Assembly (NCBI RefSeq): GCF_022569295.1
Contig: NZ_JAKFIA010000001.1
Coordinates: 325,001 to 389,000, forward strand
Origin: Pedomonas mirosovicensis
Lineage (GTDB): Bacteria > Pseudomonadota > Alphaproteobacteria > Sphingomonadales > Sphingomonadaceae
Direction: 5' to 3'
Length of the DNA stretch: 64,000 bases
Position numbers and translations under genes: made by a program. This document shows positions 1-10,469 of the stretch, piece by piece; within the stretch, counting starts at the first letter, position 1, and each line of letters opens with the position of its first letter. The notes beneath the pieces were generated by a model that saw only the letters and a program-made list of their open reading frames with translations, was not told the DNA's origin and did not search any database.

Positions 1-1
1 C

Positions 2-127
2 GATCCCGAGATCGAGGAATTGCAGCAGCGCATCGCCGAGCGGCTGGGCTATCGCCTCGTCGACCATCGAATGGAGCTGTACGGCGTGCGGATCAACCCG
101 CAGGGCAACGAGCGGAAGAACAACTGA
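2..127 (+). CDS. fur: Fur family metal-responsive regulator, C-terminal fragment
   Basis: The window opens inside this gene. The last 41 codons read as a Fur-type C-terminus: an acidic IEELQQRIAERLGY helix followed by DHRMELYGVR, the segment that in Fur proteins closes the dimerisation domain. The DNA-binding domain and most metal ligands lie upstream and cannot be checked, so Fur, Irr or another member of the superfamily is possible. A Fur-like gene directly before an acyltransferase and miaB is a common alphaproteobacterial arrangement and supports the call. The stop is TGA at 125-127. Confidence 0.72.
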   Translation, partial: DPEIEELQQRIAERLGYRLVDHRMELYGVRINPQGNERKNN

Positions 128-288
128 GGCCTGGCCGGCGGCCCGCCCACAGGCCGACACAACCTGCCGGATGTTTCGTGGCAATCATGCCAGAAATGCA
201 ATAAACTAACGCCAGGGTCGCGCCCGATGGCGCACGGCCCCACGGGTCTGTTAACCTGAACAAGACGGGTTGCTTCTAGGCAGGACAT

Positions 289-1104
289 ATGGGCACCGCC
301 CCCTTACTCAACCCCTTCTCCGATAGCTTTGACCGGGATTGGCGGGCCGTTCGCGCGCTCACCTGGGCTTCGCTGGGCCTTGCCCTCTACGGCCCGGCCC
401 AGGCCGCGAGCCTGCGCCTGCGGCCCGAGGCGGCGCCGCGCATTCCCCGCGCCTTTCACCGGCTGTTCTGCCGCGCCATCGGCATGAAGGTGGATGTGAT
501 CGGCGCGCCCGTTTCCGCCAAGCCCACGCTTTATGTCTCCAACCACATCTCGTGGGTGGATATTCCGGTGCTGGGCTCGCGCATCCTTGGCAGCTTCGTC
601 GCCAAGTCGGAAGTGGGCCAGTGGGGCATGGTCGGCCGCCTGTCGGACCTCCAGCGCACCATCTACGTGGAGCGGGAGCGGCGCACCCGCTCGCGGGAGC
701 AGTCCAACGTCATCGCCGAGCGCATGGCCGCGGGCCACAGCATCATCCTGTTTCCCGAAGGCACCAGCACGTCAGGGCGCACGGTCAAGCCGTTCAAGAC
801 CTCCCTCTTCGCCATTGCGGAAGCGGACGGAATGGACGCGACGGTGCAGCCGGTCACGCTTGCCTACACCCACATCAACGGCCTGCCCATGCTGCGCTCC
901 ATGCGCCACAAGGTGGCATGGATCGGCGACATGGACCTCCTGCCCCACGCGTGGGAGCTGTTCGGCCTGGGGCGCGTCAGGGCGCTCATTCAGTTCCACG
1001 AACCGGTGCGGCCGTCTGACTTTGCCAACCGCAAGGAACTGGCCCGCCACTGCGAGCAGGTGATCGCCGAGGGCCTGCTGCGCGCCAACCGGGGCGAGGT
1101 GTAG
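289..1104 (+). CDS. 1-acyl-sn-glycerol-3-phosphate acyltransferase-like protein (PlsC/LPLAT family)
   Basis: Predicted membrane-associated lysophospholipid acyltransferase transferring an acyl chain to a lysophosphatidic-type acceptor. The family HX4D motif is present as NHISWVD (residues 85-91, catalytic His86 and Asp91), and the substrate-phosphate motif as FPEGTS (155-160). A hydrophobic segment at residues 25-42 may anchor it. At 271 aa it has normal length. The ATG at 289 follows an AGGCAGG ribosome site. It sits between a Fur-type regulator and miaB. Which lysolipid it uses cannot be told; ornithine-lipid OlsA-type enzymes share the same motifs, so plsC is not assigned. Confidence 0.85.
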   Translation: MGTAPLLNPFSDSFDRDWRAVRALTWASLGLALYGPAQAASLRLRPEAAPRIPRAFHRLFCRAIGMKVDVIGAPVSAKPTLYVSNHISWVDIPVLGSRILGSFVAKSEVGQWGMVGRLSDLQRTIYVERERRTRSREQSNVIAERMAAGHSIILFPEGTSTSGRTVKPFKTSLFAIAEADGMDATVQPVTLAYTHINGLPMLRSMRHKVAWIGDMDLLPHAWELFGLGRVRALIQFHEPVRPSDFANRKELARHCEQVIAEGLLRANRGEV

Positions 1105-1250
1105 GACGAAAAGCATAGGATGCCCCCGCGGAAGCGGGCAGCACTCCATTGAGAACACGGCCGCATTGGGCTATCTAGCCGGGAAGAGACGGCCAAGGGA
1201 ACGGAGCAGCATTCGCTGGCGTTCGACGCACAGGTAAGAGCGAGCATTTT

Positions 1251-2639
<1,389 letters not shown>

Positions 2640-2651
2640 ACGCGAGGCTCG

Positions 2652-3672
2652 ATGGGCAAGAAACCATACCGTAACAGCCCCCCGCGCCGGTGACGGCGGA
2701 GATGATGGCAGCCTGCAACTCGAATTCGAGGAAGGGCGGCTGCTCGGGCCGCTGTTCGGCGAGTTCGACCAGCACCTGATTGCGCTGGAAAACCGGCTCG
2801 GCGTGTTCATCGCCGCGCGCGGCAACCGCCTGACCATCGAGGGTGAGCCGGAAGCTGCGGCGCGCGCGCGGGACGTGCTCATCACCCTCTACAACCGGCT
2901 CCAGCAGGGCGGCGAGATCGAACTGGCCGACGTGGAATCCGCCGTGGCGCTGTCCGATGATATTCTGAAGCGGGGCGATCTCTCCCCGGAGGCGGGCGAT
3001 GACTCGCCAGTGCAGATTCGCACCCGGCGCAAGACCATCCAGCCGCGCTCGCCGACCCAGGTGCGCTACATGCAGCACCTGCACAAGAGCGACATGATCT
3101 TCGCCCTCGGCCCCGCAGGCACCGGCAAGACCTACCTGGCCGTTGCCCAGGCCGTGCACGAACTCATTACCGGCGGGGTGGATCGCATCATCCTCTCCCG
3201 CCCGGCGGTGGAGGCGGGCGAGAGGCTCGGCTTCCTGCCCGGCGACATGCGCGAGAAGGTGGACCCTTACCTGCGCCCGCTCTACGACGCGCTCAACGAC
3301 ATGCTGCCGCCCGAACAGGTGGAGCGGCGGCTGGCCTCGGGCGAGATCGAGGTGGCGCCGCTGGCCTTCATGCGCGGCCGCACCCTCTCCGACGCCTTCG
3401 TCATCCTCGACGAGGCGCAGAACACCACGCCGATGCAGATGAAGATGTTCCTCACCCGCTTCGGCGCGCGCTGCCGCATGGTCATCTGCGGCGACCCCAG
3501 CCAGGTGGACCTGCCGCCGCCGCAGCGCTCCGGCCTTGCCGATGCGGTTGCGCGGCTGGAAGGCATCGAGGGCATCGCCACCGTTCGGTTCGACCCGAAG
3601 GAGGTGGTTCGCCACCCGCTGGTCGGACGCATTGTTGAGGCTTACGACGCAGACCGCCATGTTGAGAATTGA
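2652..3672 (+). CDS. PhoH family ATPase (PhoH/PhoL-like), with an apparent 1-base frameshift at its start
   Basis: P-loop ATPase of the PhoH family, commonly co-transcribed with ybeY and thought to act in RNA and ribosome quality control. GPAGTGKT (Walker A) is encoded at 3109-3132 and FVILDEAQN supplies the Walker B region. From about 2684 onward the protein is open in one frame, but that frame has no ATG, GTG or TTG between the miaB stop and the GTG near 2803. The natural start is ATG 2652, preceded by GAGG, encoding MGKKPYRNSP in a different frame. Removing one C from the C6 run at 2678-2683 joins the two frames. Translation as written from 2652 stops after 13 codons. The gene overlaps ybeY by 14 bases. 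Confidence 0.85.
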
Positions 3673-4183
3673 AACTGAGGTGGAGGCTCCGGCCTGGGAA
3701 GAGGCCGGGCTTGCCTGGGATCAGCTGGCGGCCGGCGCGGTTCATGCCGCCGTGGGCGCAACCCCCTTCGCCACGCTGGACCAGTGGCCGGACATCACCG
3801 TGGAGGTGGCGTTGCGGTTCGTCGACGACGAGACCATCCGCGAGCTGAACCGGGAGTACCGGGGCAAGGACAGCGCCACCAACGTGCTCTCCTTCCCCAT
3901 GGCCGAGCCGGAGGAGCTTGAGGACCCGAAGTTTCTCGGCAAGGAGTTCCTGCTGGGCGACATCGTGATCGCCCACGAGACCACGCAGGCCGAAGCCGAG
4001 GCGCAGGACAAGCTGCTGGCGGCCCACGTCACCCACCTCATTGTTCATGGAACCTTGCATTTGCTAGGCTACGATCATGAGATCGATGAAGAGGCCGAAG
4101 CCATGGAATCGCTGGAGCGTTCCATCCTTGCTTCCCTTGGTCTGCCAGACCCCTATGCCAACGGCCCGATAGGCCATGACTGA
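3659..4183 (+). CDS. ybeY: Endoribonuclease / rRNA maturation factor YbeY
   Basis: Metal-dependent endoribonuclease needed for 16S rRNA 3'-end maturation and 70S quality control. The family zinc motif is present as HGTLHLLGYDH near residues 125-135, giving the three metal-binding histidines. The N-terminal half carries the expected NREYRGKDSATNVLSFP segment. The ATG at 3659 lies inside the end of phoH and gives 174 aa; an upstream ATG in the same frame would extend deep into phoH and is not credible. The stop overlaps the corC start by 8 bases, so phoH, ybeY and corC form a tightly coupled unit. Confidence 0.95.
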   Translation: MLRIETEVEAPAWEEAGLAWDQLAAGAVHAAVGATPFATLDQWPDITVEVALRFVDDETIRELNREYRGKDSATNVLSFPMAEPEELEDPKFLGKEFLLGDIVIAHETTQAEAEAQDKLLAAHVTHLIVHGTLHLLGYDHEIDEEAEAMESLERSILASLGLPDPYANGPIGHD

Positions 4184-5079
4184 CTCCACCGCCTCCGAAC
4201 CTGGAAGTAACGTTGTCAGCCGCCTGTTGGCTGGCCTTCTCCACCGCCTTCACAAGCGTCACGGCGACGGCACGCTGCGCCAGAGCCTCGAGGACGTGAT
4301 CGAGGAGCACAGAATCCGACGCCGAGCAGGACGATTTGTCCCTGGCGGAGCGGACCATGCTCCGCAACCTGCTGAGCTATGGCGAGTTGCGGGTGGACGA
4401 CGTGGCGGTGCCGCGCCCGGACATCATCGCCTTCGACGCCGCCGGCAGCTTCGATGAGCTGGCCCGGCTGTTCGCGGAGGCGGGCCATTCGCGCCTGCCG
4501 GTCTACCGCGAGAGCCTGGATGCCATCATCGGCATGGTCCACGTCAAGGATGTCTACCAGCATCTGGTCCAGCCATCCGACGCGGGCCCGCCCAGGGTTG
4601 AGCAGCTGCTGCGCTCCGTGCTGTTCGTGCCGCCCTCCATGCGGATTCTCGATCTTCTGGCCCGCATGCGCGCCAGCCGCACCCACATGGCCATCGTGGT
4701 TGATGAATATGGCGGCACCGATGGCTTGGTGACCATCGAGGACCTCGTCGAGCAGATCGTCGGCGAGATCGAGGATGAGCACGACGAGGCCGAGGCCAGC
4801 CTGCTGCGCCAGCTGCCCGGCGGCATCTATGAGGCCGATGCCCGGCTGTCCGTGACCGAGCTGGAGACCGAGCTGAACACCGACTTCCTGCCGGAAGACG
4901 ACGACAGCGACATCGACACCGTGGGCGGGCTCATCTTCGTGCTGGCCGGGCGGGTGCCCGCCATCGGCGAGGTGATCGAGCACCCCTCCGGCTATCGGTT
5001 CGAGATCGTGGACGGCGAGCCCCGGCGCATCACCCGGGTGCGCGTTCATCCGCCCGCCGACTCTGAGGCGGAGGGCTGA
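4176..5079 (+). CDS. CorC/HlyC family CBS-domain protein, with an apparent 1-base frameshift
   Basis: Cytoplasmic hemolysin/CorC-type protein with paired CBS domains (about 4440-4770) and a C-terminal CorC_HlyC transporter-associated domain (about 4790-5040), linked to magnesium/cobalt efflux. The N-terminus begins at ATG 4176 (MTDSTASEPG...) and is open to about 4310. The continuation ESDAEQDDLSLAERTM is in the next frame and runs to 5079. One extra base between 4308 and 4315, around GAGCACAGAATCC, would fuse the two. Read literally, the longest ORF is a truncated protein from ATG 4336. Position after ybeY and before lnt matches the conserved alphaproteobacterial order. Confidence 0.83.
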
Positions 5080-5150
5080 TGGTCCGCCTCCTTGTTCCCG
5101 CCGCCTGACGCCGGTATCCGAACCGGCAGCCGACCGAACCTCCAGCCTGA

Positions 5151-6734
5151 GTGTCCGCCTTGTCTGTGCCAAGCCGCATCGAAACCGCCGCCGCGCGCGC
5201 CGCTGACTGGGTCCGGCGTCAGCCGCCGAGCCACCAGAATACCCTCGCCCTGGCAGCAGGAGCCCTGAGCGCGCTCTCCTTCGCGCCACTCCACCTGTTC
5301 CCACTCATGCCGCTGGCGCTGGCGGCGCTGCTGTGGCTGCTCGATACCGCCCGCACCACCCGGCGGGCAGCGGCGCTGGGCTGGCTGTTCGGCTTCGGCC
5401 AGTTTGCCATCGGCCTTTACTGGATCGCCATTGCCTTTCGCTATCAGAGCAACATGCCGCCCGCGCTCGGCCTGCCGGCCGTGCTGCTGCTCGTTGGCGG
5501 CTTCGCCATCTTCATCGCGCTCACCACGGCTGCCGCTCACCGGTTCTGGAGCGGGCGGGCGCGGCGCGCCCTGGTGCTCGCCCTCGTGTGGGTGGTGTTC
5601 GAGTGGCTGCGCGGGCACCTGCTGACCGGCTTTCCCTGGAACCTGGCGGGCAACGCCTGGCTGCCGGTGCTTCCCGTGGCGCAGGCGGCTTCGCTCACGG
5701 GCGTCTATGGCCTCTCCTTCCTCATGCTGCTGACCGGCGGCGCCATCGCCGTGCTCGCCGACCATACCCAGGGCGCGCGGCGACTGGCGGGCTTCACGGC
5801 GATCCTCGTCATCGGCCTTGGCCTGTGGGGCACGGCCCGGCTGATCCTTGATCGGCCCGAGGCCGACACCGGCGTGCAGCTGCACATCGTACAGGCGGGC
5901 ATCGGGCAGGACGAGAAGTGGGATCCCGCCGCCGAGCGCCGCCACCTGTGGGCGCACCTTGACCTCACCGCCAAGGCCATCGAGCGCCACGGCCCCGGCA
6001 TCGTCATCTGGCCGGAAACCGCCATTCAGAACTTTATCGAGAACGAGCCGAGCACCCGCTACCTGATGGGCCGGCACATCGAGCCGCCGGGCGTGCTCAT
6101 CACCGGCGGCATCCGCGTCGATTACGAGGCGGACGGCACGCCGGTCGCCCTTCGCAACAGCCTGTTCGTCCTCTCGCCCGATGGCGCGATTCAGGCCCAT
6201 TACGACAAGGCCCATCTCGTCCCCTTCGGCGAGTACATGCCGCTGCGCCACCTGCTGGCCCCGCTGGGGCTCGACCGGCTCGCTCCCGGCGATGTCGACT
6301 TCGTGCCCGGTCCCGGCGTTCGCACGCTTGAAGTGCCCGGCGTGCCGGATTTCGGGCCGCTCATCTGCTACGAGGTGATCTTCCCCGGCAACGTGGTGGA
6401 CCGGGCCAAGCGTCCGGCCTGGCTGGTCAACATCTCCAACGACGCCTGGTTCGGCGAGTCGTCCGGCCCCTATCAGCACCTGGCCATCGCCCGGATGCGC
6501 GCCATCGAGGAAGGCCTGCCCATCGTGCGCGCCACGCCCACGGGCGTCTCCGCCATCATCGACTCCGAAGGAAGGCTGACCGCCAGCCTGCCGCTTGGAA
6601 CCGCCGGCGTCCTCACCGGAGCCCTGCCCGCGCCGCACTCCGTCACGCTTTATGCTCGCTTTGGCGATGTGCCGCTGCTTTTTGGTTTGTTTCTGCTCAG
6701 CTTCGGTCTTGTGATCGTCCGGCGAACCGCTTGA
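5151..6734 (+). CDS. lnt: Apolipoprotein N-acyltransferase Lnt
   Basis: Inner-membrane enzyme that adds the third acyl chain to the N-terminal Cys of lipoproteins. About seven hydrophobic segments fill residues 30-230, followed by a periplasmic nitrilase-type domain and a final C-terminal membrane helix. The catalytic triad is visible: Glu289 in WPETA, Lys353 in [12 protein letters not shown] and Cys406 in LICYE. Length 527 aa is usual. The start is GTG 5151; TTG 5160 is an alternative. It follows corC after 71 bases, as in many proteobacteria. Lipoprotein substrates in this window include MltA and the proteins at 28.8 and 48.0 kb. Confidence 0.95.
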   Translation: MSALSVPSRIETAAARAADWVRRQPPSHQNTLALAAGALSALSFAPLHLFPLMPLALAALLWLLDTARTTRRAAALGWLFGFGQFAIGLYWIAIAFRYQSNMPPALGLPAVLLLVGGFAIFIALTTAAAHRFWSGRARRALVLALVWVVFEWLRGHLLTGFPWNLAGNAWLPVLPVAQAASLTGVYGLSFLMLLTGGAIAVLADHTQGARRLAGFTAILVIGLGLWGTARLILDRPEADTGVQLHIVQAGIGQDEKWDPAAERRHLWAHLDLTAKAIERHGPGIVIWPETAIQNFIENEPSTRYLMGRHIEPPGVLITGGIRVDYEADGTPVALRNSLFVLSPDGAIQAHYDKAHLVPFGEYMPLRHLLAPLGLDRLAPGDVDFVPGPGVRTLEVPGVPDFGPLICYEVIFPGNVVDRAKRPAWLVNISNDAWFGESSGPYQHLAIARMRAIEEGLPIVRATPTGVSAIIDSEGRLTASLPLGTAGVLTGALPAPHSVTLYARFGDVPLLFGLFLLSFGLVIVRRTA

Positions 6735-6813
6735 AGCCACCCGACGGGCTTACTGCCGTCGGCAAGCAAAGACCGGCAAGCGAAGCATTCAACTGTGTAG
6801 CGTTGGTCGAGTT

Positions 6814-7251
6814 ATGTCAGAGAGTCCACATCCCGTTGATGTTCACGTTGGCGGCCGGGTCCGGGCGCGGCGGCGCCTGCTCGGCATCACCCAGGAAAAG
6901 CTGGGGGAGGCGCTCGGCCTCACCTTCCAGCAGGTGCAAAAGTACGAGCGCGGCAGCAATCGCATCAGCGCCAGCCGCCTGTTCGAGCTGTCCCGCATCC
7001 TCTCGGTGCCCATCACCTACTTCTACGAGGGGGCCGAGGCCCTGGCCGAAGAGGCCAATCCCATGCCCGAGGCAGTGTCGAGCCCGATCGAGGCGAGCCA
7101 CCTCTCCTCCCGCGAGACCCACGAGCTGCTGCGCTGCTACTACAGCCTGCCCGACCCGCAGGTGCGCCGCCGCTTCCTCGATCTCTTGCGGGCCATGACC
7201 CCGGCCGGCGACGACCAGTCCGGCCTCGCCGCGCGCATGGCCGCCGAATAA
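6814..7251 (+). CDS. XRE-family helix-turn-helix transcriptional regulator
   Basis: A 145-aa DNA-binding protein with a single Cro/C1-type HTH in its first 70 residues: [20 protein letters not shown], then the recognition helix [14 protein letters not shown], then [12 protein letters not shown]. The remainder is a short acidic and polar tail with no recognised ligand domain. The ATG at 6814 gives the family's usual length; no strong Shine-Dalgarno is visible. The gene sits between lnt and metK, a position this regulator type keeps in many Alphaproteobacteria, but its target genes are not evident from the sequence. Confidence 0.88.
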   Translation: MSESPHPVDVHVGGRVRARRRLLGITQEKLGEALGLTFQQVQKYERGSNRISASRLFELSRILSVPITYFYEGAEALAEEANPMPEAVSSPIEASHLSSRETHELLRCYYSLPDPQVRRRFLDLLRAMTPAGDDQSGLAARMAAE

Positions 7252-7277
7252 AGCAACCTGCTTTTACAAGTCCTTAG

Positions 7278-7300
7278 CCAAGGGAGAGGCGCTCCCTTGG
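7278..7300 (+). terminator. Stem-loop after the XRE regulator
   Basis: Perfect 8-bp inverted repeat CCAAGGGA / TCCCTTGG with a 7-base loop, 27 bases after the regulator's stop. A T-run occurs only 13 bases further on, so on its own it is a weak terminator. It may act with the next hairpin. Confidence 0.5.
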
Positions 7301-7317
7301 CGATCTCCCTGCTTTTT

Positions 7318-7351
7318 CCGAAGGATGCCTGCGGCAAATCCTTCGGTTTTC
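7318..7351 (+). terminator. Rho-independent terminator between XRE regulator and metK
   Basis: Perfect 8-bp stem CCGAAGGA / TCCTTCGG with a 13-base loop, followed directly by TTTTC. This is a standard intrinsic terminator, so metK probably has its own promoter. An ATG at 7325 inside the stem is in frame with metK but should not be taken as its start. Confidence 0.7.
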
Positions 7352-7355
7352 TTGC

Positions 7356-7373
7356 CCCTGTCGTCCCACAGGG
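7356..7373 (+). promoter_or_regulatory. Short hairpin upstream of the metK regulatory region
   Basis: CCCTGT / ACAGGG perfect 6-bp inverted repeat with a 6-base loop, the third consecutive stem-loop between 7278 and 7373. Its role is unknown. It is followed by the AT-rich putative promoter/operator segment. Confidence 0.3.
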
Positions 7374-7383
7374 AATTTAAAGA

Positions 7384-7403
7384 CATAAATATAACTTTAT
7401 ATG
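7384..7403 (+). promoter_or_regulatory. Imperfect palindrome upstream of metK, candidate operator
   Basis: CATAAATATAACTTTATATG is an AT-rich imperfect palindrome in an otherwise GC-rich leader, about 70 bases upstream of the GTG start. Its right half (CTTTATATG) resembles palindromes reported upstream of methionine-cycle genes in Alphaproteobacteria and attributed to ArsR-type SAH-responsive regulators. That comparison is from memory and not verified. It probably overlaps the metK promoter. Confidence 0.4.
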
Positions 7404-7474
7404 CCTTTGATGTTTTGGAGGGGCTGTGGTATCACCCCGCCAAGCGACGATATATTCAGTCAAGGATTTCAAGC

Positions 7475-8647
7475 GTGGGCCGCACCAACTACGTCTTTAC
7501 CAGCGAGTCCGTGTCGGAAGGCCATCCGGACAAGGTTGCTGACCAGATTTCCGACGCCATCGTTGACCTGTACCTCTCGAAGGATCCCGTCGCCCGCGTG
7601 GCCTGCGAAACGCTGGTCACCACCAATCGCATCATCCTGGCGGGCGAGGTGCGCTCGGCGGTCGAGGTAACGCACGCCGAACTGGAAGAGGCCGCCCGCA
7701 AGGTGGTTCGCCGCATCGGCTACGCGCAGGACGGCTTCCATTGGGAAACGGCGGAGTTCGCCTGCCACCTGCACGAGCAGTCGGCCCACATCGCCCAGGG
7801 CGTCGATGAAGACTCCACCAACGGCAAGGACGAGGGCGCGGGCGACCAGGGCATCATGTTCGGCTACGCCTGCGACGAGACGCCGGAGTTCATGCCCGCC
7901 ACCCTGTTCTACGCCCACCGGATTCTGGAAAAGCTGGCGGAAGAGCGCCACTCCGGCCGCGCGCCCTTCCTGGAGCCGGACGCCAAGAGCCAGATCACCC
8001 TCGCCTATGAGAACGGGCGGCCGGTGCGCGCCACCAAGCTGGTGGTCTCGACCCAGCATGCCGCCGGCTACGACCAGGCCGCCTTGCGCGCCTATGTGAA
8101 GAACATCGCCGCCGAGGTGCTGCCCGAGGGCTGGCTACCGGAGGATGCGGGTATTTACGTCAACCCCACCGGCCTGTTCGAGATCGGCGGACCGGATGGC
8201 GATGCTGGCCTCACCGGCCGCAAGATCATCGTTGATACCTACGGCGGCGCGGCGCCCCATGGCGGCGGCGCCTTCTCGGGCAAGGACCCCACCAAGGTGG
8301 ACCGCTCGGCCGCCTATGCCTGCCGGTATCTCGCCAAGAACGTGGTGGCGGCCGGGGTTGCCCGCCAGTGCACGGTGCAGATTTCCTACGCCATCGGCGT
8401 GGCCGAGCCCCTCTCCTTCTATGTGAACCTGCACGGCACCGGCCAGGTGCCGGAGGAGAAGCTGGAGCAGCTGCTGCCCACCCTGATGAAGCTGACGCCG
8501 AAGGGCATCCGCACCCATCTGGGGCTGAACAAGCCGATCTACGAGCGCACCGCCGCCTACGGCCACTTCGGCCGCGCGCCGGAAGCGGACGGCGGCTTCT
8601 CGTGGGAGCGCACCGATCTGGCGGAAGCCATCAAGGCCGCGCTTTAA
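7475..8647 (+). CDS. metK: S-adenosylmethionine synthase
   Basis: Makes SAM from methionine and ATP. The family start [19 protein letters not shown] carries the ATP-phosphate His, and [12 protein letters not shown] and [16 protein letters not shown] are the two MetK signature motifs. The GTG at 7475 is preferred: it follows AAGGA (from 7462) and places the conserved N-terminus correctly, giving 390 aa. An in-frame ATG at 7325 lies within a terminator hairpin. The product feeds the SAM-dependent enzymes encoded nearby (TrmB, MiaB). Confidence 0.96.
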   Translation: MGRTNYVFTSESVSEGHPDKVADQISDAIVDLYLSKDPVARVACETLVTTNRIILAGEVRSAVEVTHAELEEAARKVVRRIGYAQDGFHWETAEFACHLHEQSAHIAQGVDEDSTNGKDEGAGDQGIMFGYACDETPEFMPATLFYAHRILEKLAEERHSGRAPFLEPDAKSQITLAYENGRPVRATKLVVSTQHAAGYDQAALRAYVKNIAAEVLPEGWLPEDAGIYVNPTGLFEIGGPDGDAGLTGRKIIVDTYGGAAPHGGGAFSGKDPTKVDRSAAYACRYLAKNVVAAGVARQCTVQISYAIGVAEPLSFYVNLHGTGQVPEEKLEQLLPTLMKLTPKGIRTHLGLNKPIYERTAAYGHFGRAPEADGGFSWERTDLAEAIKAAL

Positions 8648-8657
8648 TTACCGGACC

Positions 8658-8679
8658 GGCGCGGCACCCCCGCGCCTTT
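8658..8679 (+). terminator. Stem-loop after metK
   Basis: GGCGCGG / CCGCGCC perfect 7-bp stem with a 5-base loop, followed by TTT. It lies 10 bases past the metK stop. The U-tract is short, so efficiency is uncertain. The rest of the 260-base gap to trmB shows no other gene. Confidence 0.5.
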
Positions 8680-8907
8680 GGCCCTTATTCCACCTCTTCC
8701 AACGGCTCGCCGCCCCCATGTTCATGCCGGGCGGCGGGCCGTTTCCGCAAAGGCCGCGCCGGCCTTTCCTGCGGCTGCGCCCGGTGCGCCGAAAAGCGGT
8801 TTTCGTCCTGAGGCCGGATGCGCTAACAAGGCGCCGCCGCGGCCATGGCCCGGCCGAGCATTGGAATGCCCAAACCCCGACCGACCACAAGGACAGCAAG
8901 CCGCCGC

Positions 8908-9603
8908 ATGACCCAGGACCCCACCACCCTTCGTCGTCTTTATGGCCGGCGCAAAGGCTTCAAGCTGCGTAACCGCCAGCAGCAGCTGGTGGAGGACCTG
9001 CTGCCGCGCGTCGCCGTGCCGGTGCCGCCGGAAGGCGAGACGCTGGACCCCGCCGCCCTGTTCGACCAACCGGTGAAGGACGTGTGGCTGGAAGTGGGCT
9101 TCGGCAAGGGCGAACACATGGCGACGCTGGCCGAGGCAAACCCGGACATCGGCTTCATCGGCTGCGAGCCGTTCCAGACCGGCGTCGTCGGCGCGCTCAA
9201 CCACATCGACGAGAAGCAGCTGCCCAACGTGCGCCTACACATGGGCGACGCGCTGGAAGTGCTGGAGCGCCTGCCCGATGCCAGTTTGGGGCGCGTGTTC
9301 CTGCTGCATCCAGACCCCTGGCCCAAGGCCCGCCACGCCAAGCGGCGCTTCGTGAACTCCGGCCCCCTTGATGTGGTGGCCCGCAAGCTCCGCCCAGGCG
9401 GGGAGTTCCGCCTGGCGACGGACCATCCGGTTTACATGCGCTGGGCAGTGATGCAGATGAACCGGCGCGCGGATTTCCTGTGGACCGCCGAGACGCCGGC
9501 CGACTGGGAAACCCGGCCCGCCGACTGGCCCGCCACCCGCTACGGCCAGTGGGCCGAATCCGAGGGGCGGCCGATCTGGTATTTCCGCTACCTGCGCCCC
9601 TGA
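8908..9603 (+). CDS. trmB: tRNA (guanine-N7-)-methyltransferase TrmB
   Basis: SAM-dependent methyltransferase forming m7G46 in the tRNA variable loop. The SAM-binding motif is VGFGKGEHM, and the family motif DPWPKARHAKRRFVN is present in the second half. The ATG at 8908 is chosen because MTQDPTTLRRLYGRR is the conserved beginning and AAGGA lies upstream; it gives 231 aa. An in-frame ATG at 8845 would add a poorly conserved 21-residue extension. It stands next to metK, which makes its cofactor. Confidence 0.94.
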   Translation: MTQDPTTLRRLYGRRKGFKLRNRQQQLVEDLLPRVAVPVPPEGETLDPAALFDQPVKDVWLEVGFGKGEHMATLAEANPDIGFIGCEPFQTGVVGALNHIDEKQLPNVRLHMGDALEVLERLPDASLGRVFLLHPDPWPKARHAKRRFVNSGPLDVVARKLRPGGEFRLATDHPVYMRWAVMQMNRRADFLWTAETPADWETRPADWPATRYGQWAESEGRPIWYFRYLRP

Positions 9604-9631
9604 AATAAAAACATCAAATTAGCGCCGCCAT

Positions 9632-9655
9632 CCGCCGAATTTTGCCGTTCGGCGG
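9632..9655 (+). terminator. Stem-loop after trmB
   Basis: CCGCCGAA / TTCGGCGG perfect 8-bp inverted repeat with an 8-base loop, 28 bases after the trmB stop. No U-tract follows, so this may be a factor-dependent terminator or an mRNA-stabilising structure. Confidence 0.4.
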
Positions 9656-9672
9656 CATGTTCCGGCGTGGCC

Positions 9673-9701
9673 TTGTCTTTCTCGCCATTTCGGCTTATAT
9701 C
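9673..9701 (+). promoter_or_regulatory. Candidate promoter of the rimP-nusA-infB operon
   Basis: TTGTCT at 9673-9678 and TATATC at 9696-9701, separated by 17 bases, resemble a housekeeping -35/-10 pair. They lie about 100 bases upstream of rimP and downstream of the trmB hairpin. Confidence 0.4.
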
Positions 9702-9799
9702 CCTTGCAATCTTCCACATGGTTACAACCCTGAGGAAGTCGCCACAGGGGCTGGGGCGGCAACCCAGGGGTTTTACTTTAAGCGTTACGGGAAACGGAT

Positions 9800-10453
9800 T
9801 TGGCCAATATTGAACGCCTGCGCGCCCTCATCGAACCCATCCTCACCAAGATGGGCTATGAGCTGGTGCGCGTGACGTTCGGCGGCGGCGAGCGGCGCGC
9901 CACCCTTCAGGTGATGGCCGAGCGGCCCGAGACCGGCCAGCTGGTCATCGAGGACTGCGCCGAGATCAGCCGCGCCCTTTCCGAAATGCTGGACGAGGTG
10001 GACCCCATCCCCGGCGAGTATCACCTGGAGGTCTCCTCCCCCGGCATCGACCGGCCGCTCACCCGGCCCAAGGATTTCGTGACCTGGGCCGGGCATCTGG
10101 CCCGCCTCAACGCCAAGGCGCCGGTGGACGGGCGCAAGCGTTTCTCCGGCACGCTGCTCGGCCTTGAGGGCGAGGACGTGCTGATCGAAACCGAGACCGG
10201 CACGGCCCGCATTCCGCTGAGCGAGGTGGACACCGCCAAGCTGGTGCTGACCGACGCGCTGATCGAGGCCACCATGCCCGAATGGCGCGCCGAGGCGGAC
10301 GCCGCGGCCCGCGAGGCCAAGGACGCAAAGAAGAAACCGAAAAAGGCAGACGGGAAGAAGAGCAGGGCTGCAGCACCTGACAGCGGCCATAATGGCCCCG
10401 CCCAGACCGCCAACGACGACACCGACGACACCCTAGAGAACGAAGACAACTAG
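9800..10453 (+). CDS. rimP: Ribosome maturation factor RimP
   Basis: Assists assembly of the 30S subunit. The N-terminal RimP domain includes LIEPILTKMGYELVRV and the SSPGIDRPLTRPKDF motif; a C-terminal SH3-like domain ends near residue 155. After that comes an unusual charged tail of about 60 residues: a Lys/Ala-rich block followed by a Thr/Asp/Glu-rich end, making it longer (217 aa) than most RimP proteins. The TTG at 9800 is the only start upstream of the conserved region. It is the first gene of the rimP-nusA-ylxR-infB operon. Confidence 0.92.
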   Translation: MANIERLRALIEPILTKMGYELVRVTFGGGERRATLQVMAERPETGQLVIEDCAEISRALSEMLDEVDPIPGEYHLEVSSPGIDRPLTRPKDFVTWAGHLARLNAKAPVDGRKRFSGTLLGLEGEDVLIETETGTARIPLSEVDTAKLVLTDALIEATMPEWRAEADAAAREAKDAKKKPKKADGKKSRAAAPDSGHNGPAQTANDDTDDTLENEDN

Positions 10454-10469
10454 GAAACGCGAGGACATC

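Noticed and set aside
7404-7474. SAM-sensing riboswitch upstream of metK
   Set aside because: I could not match the SAM-II or SAM/SAH core sequences; only simple hairpins are visible.
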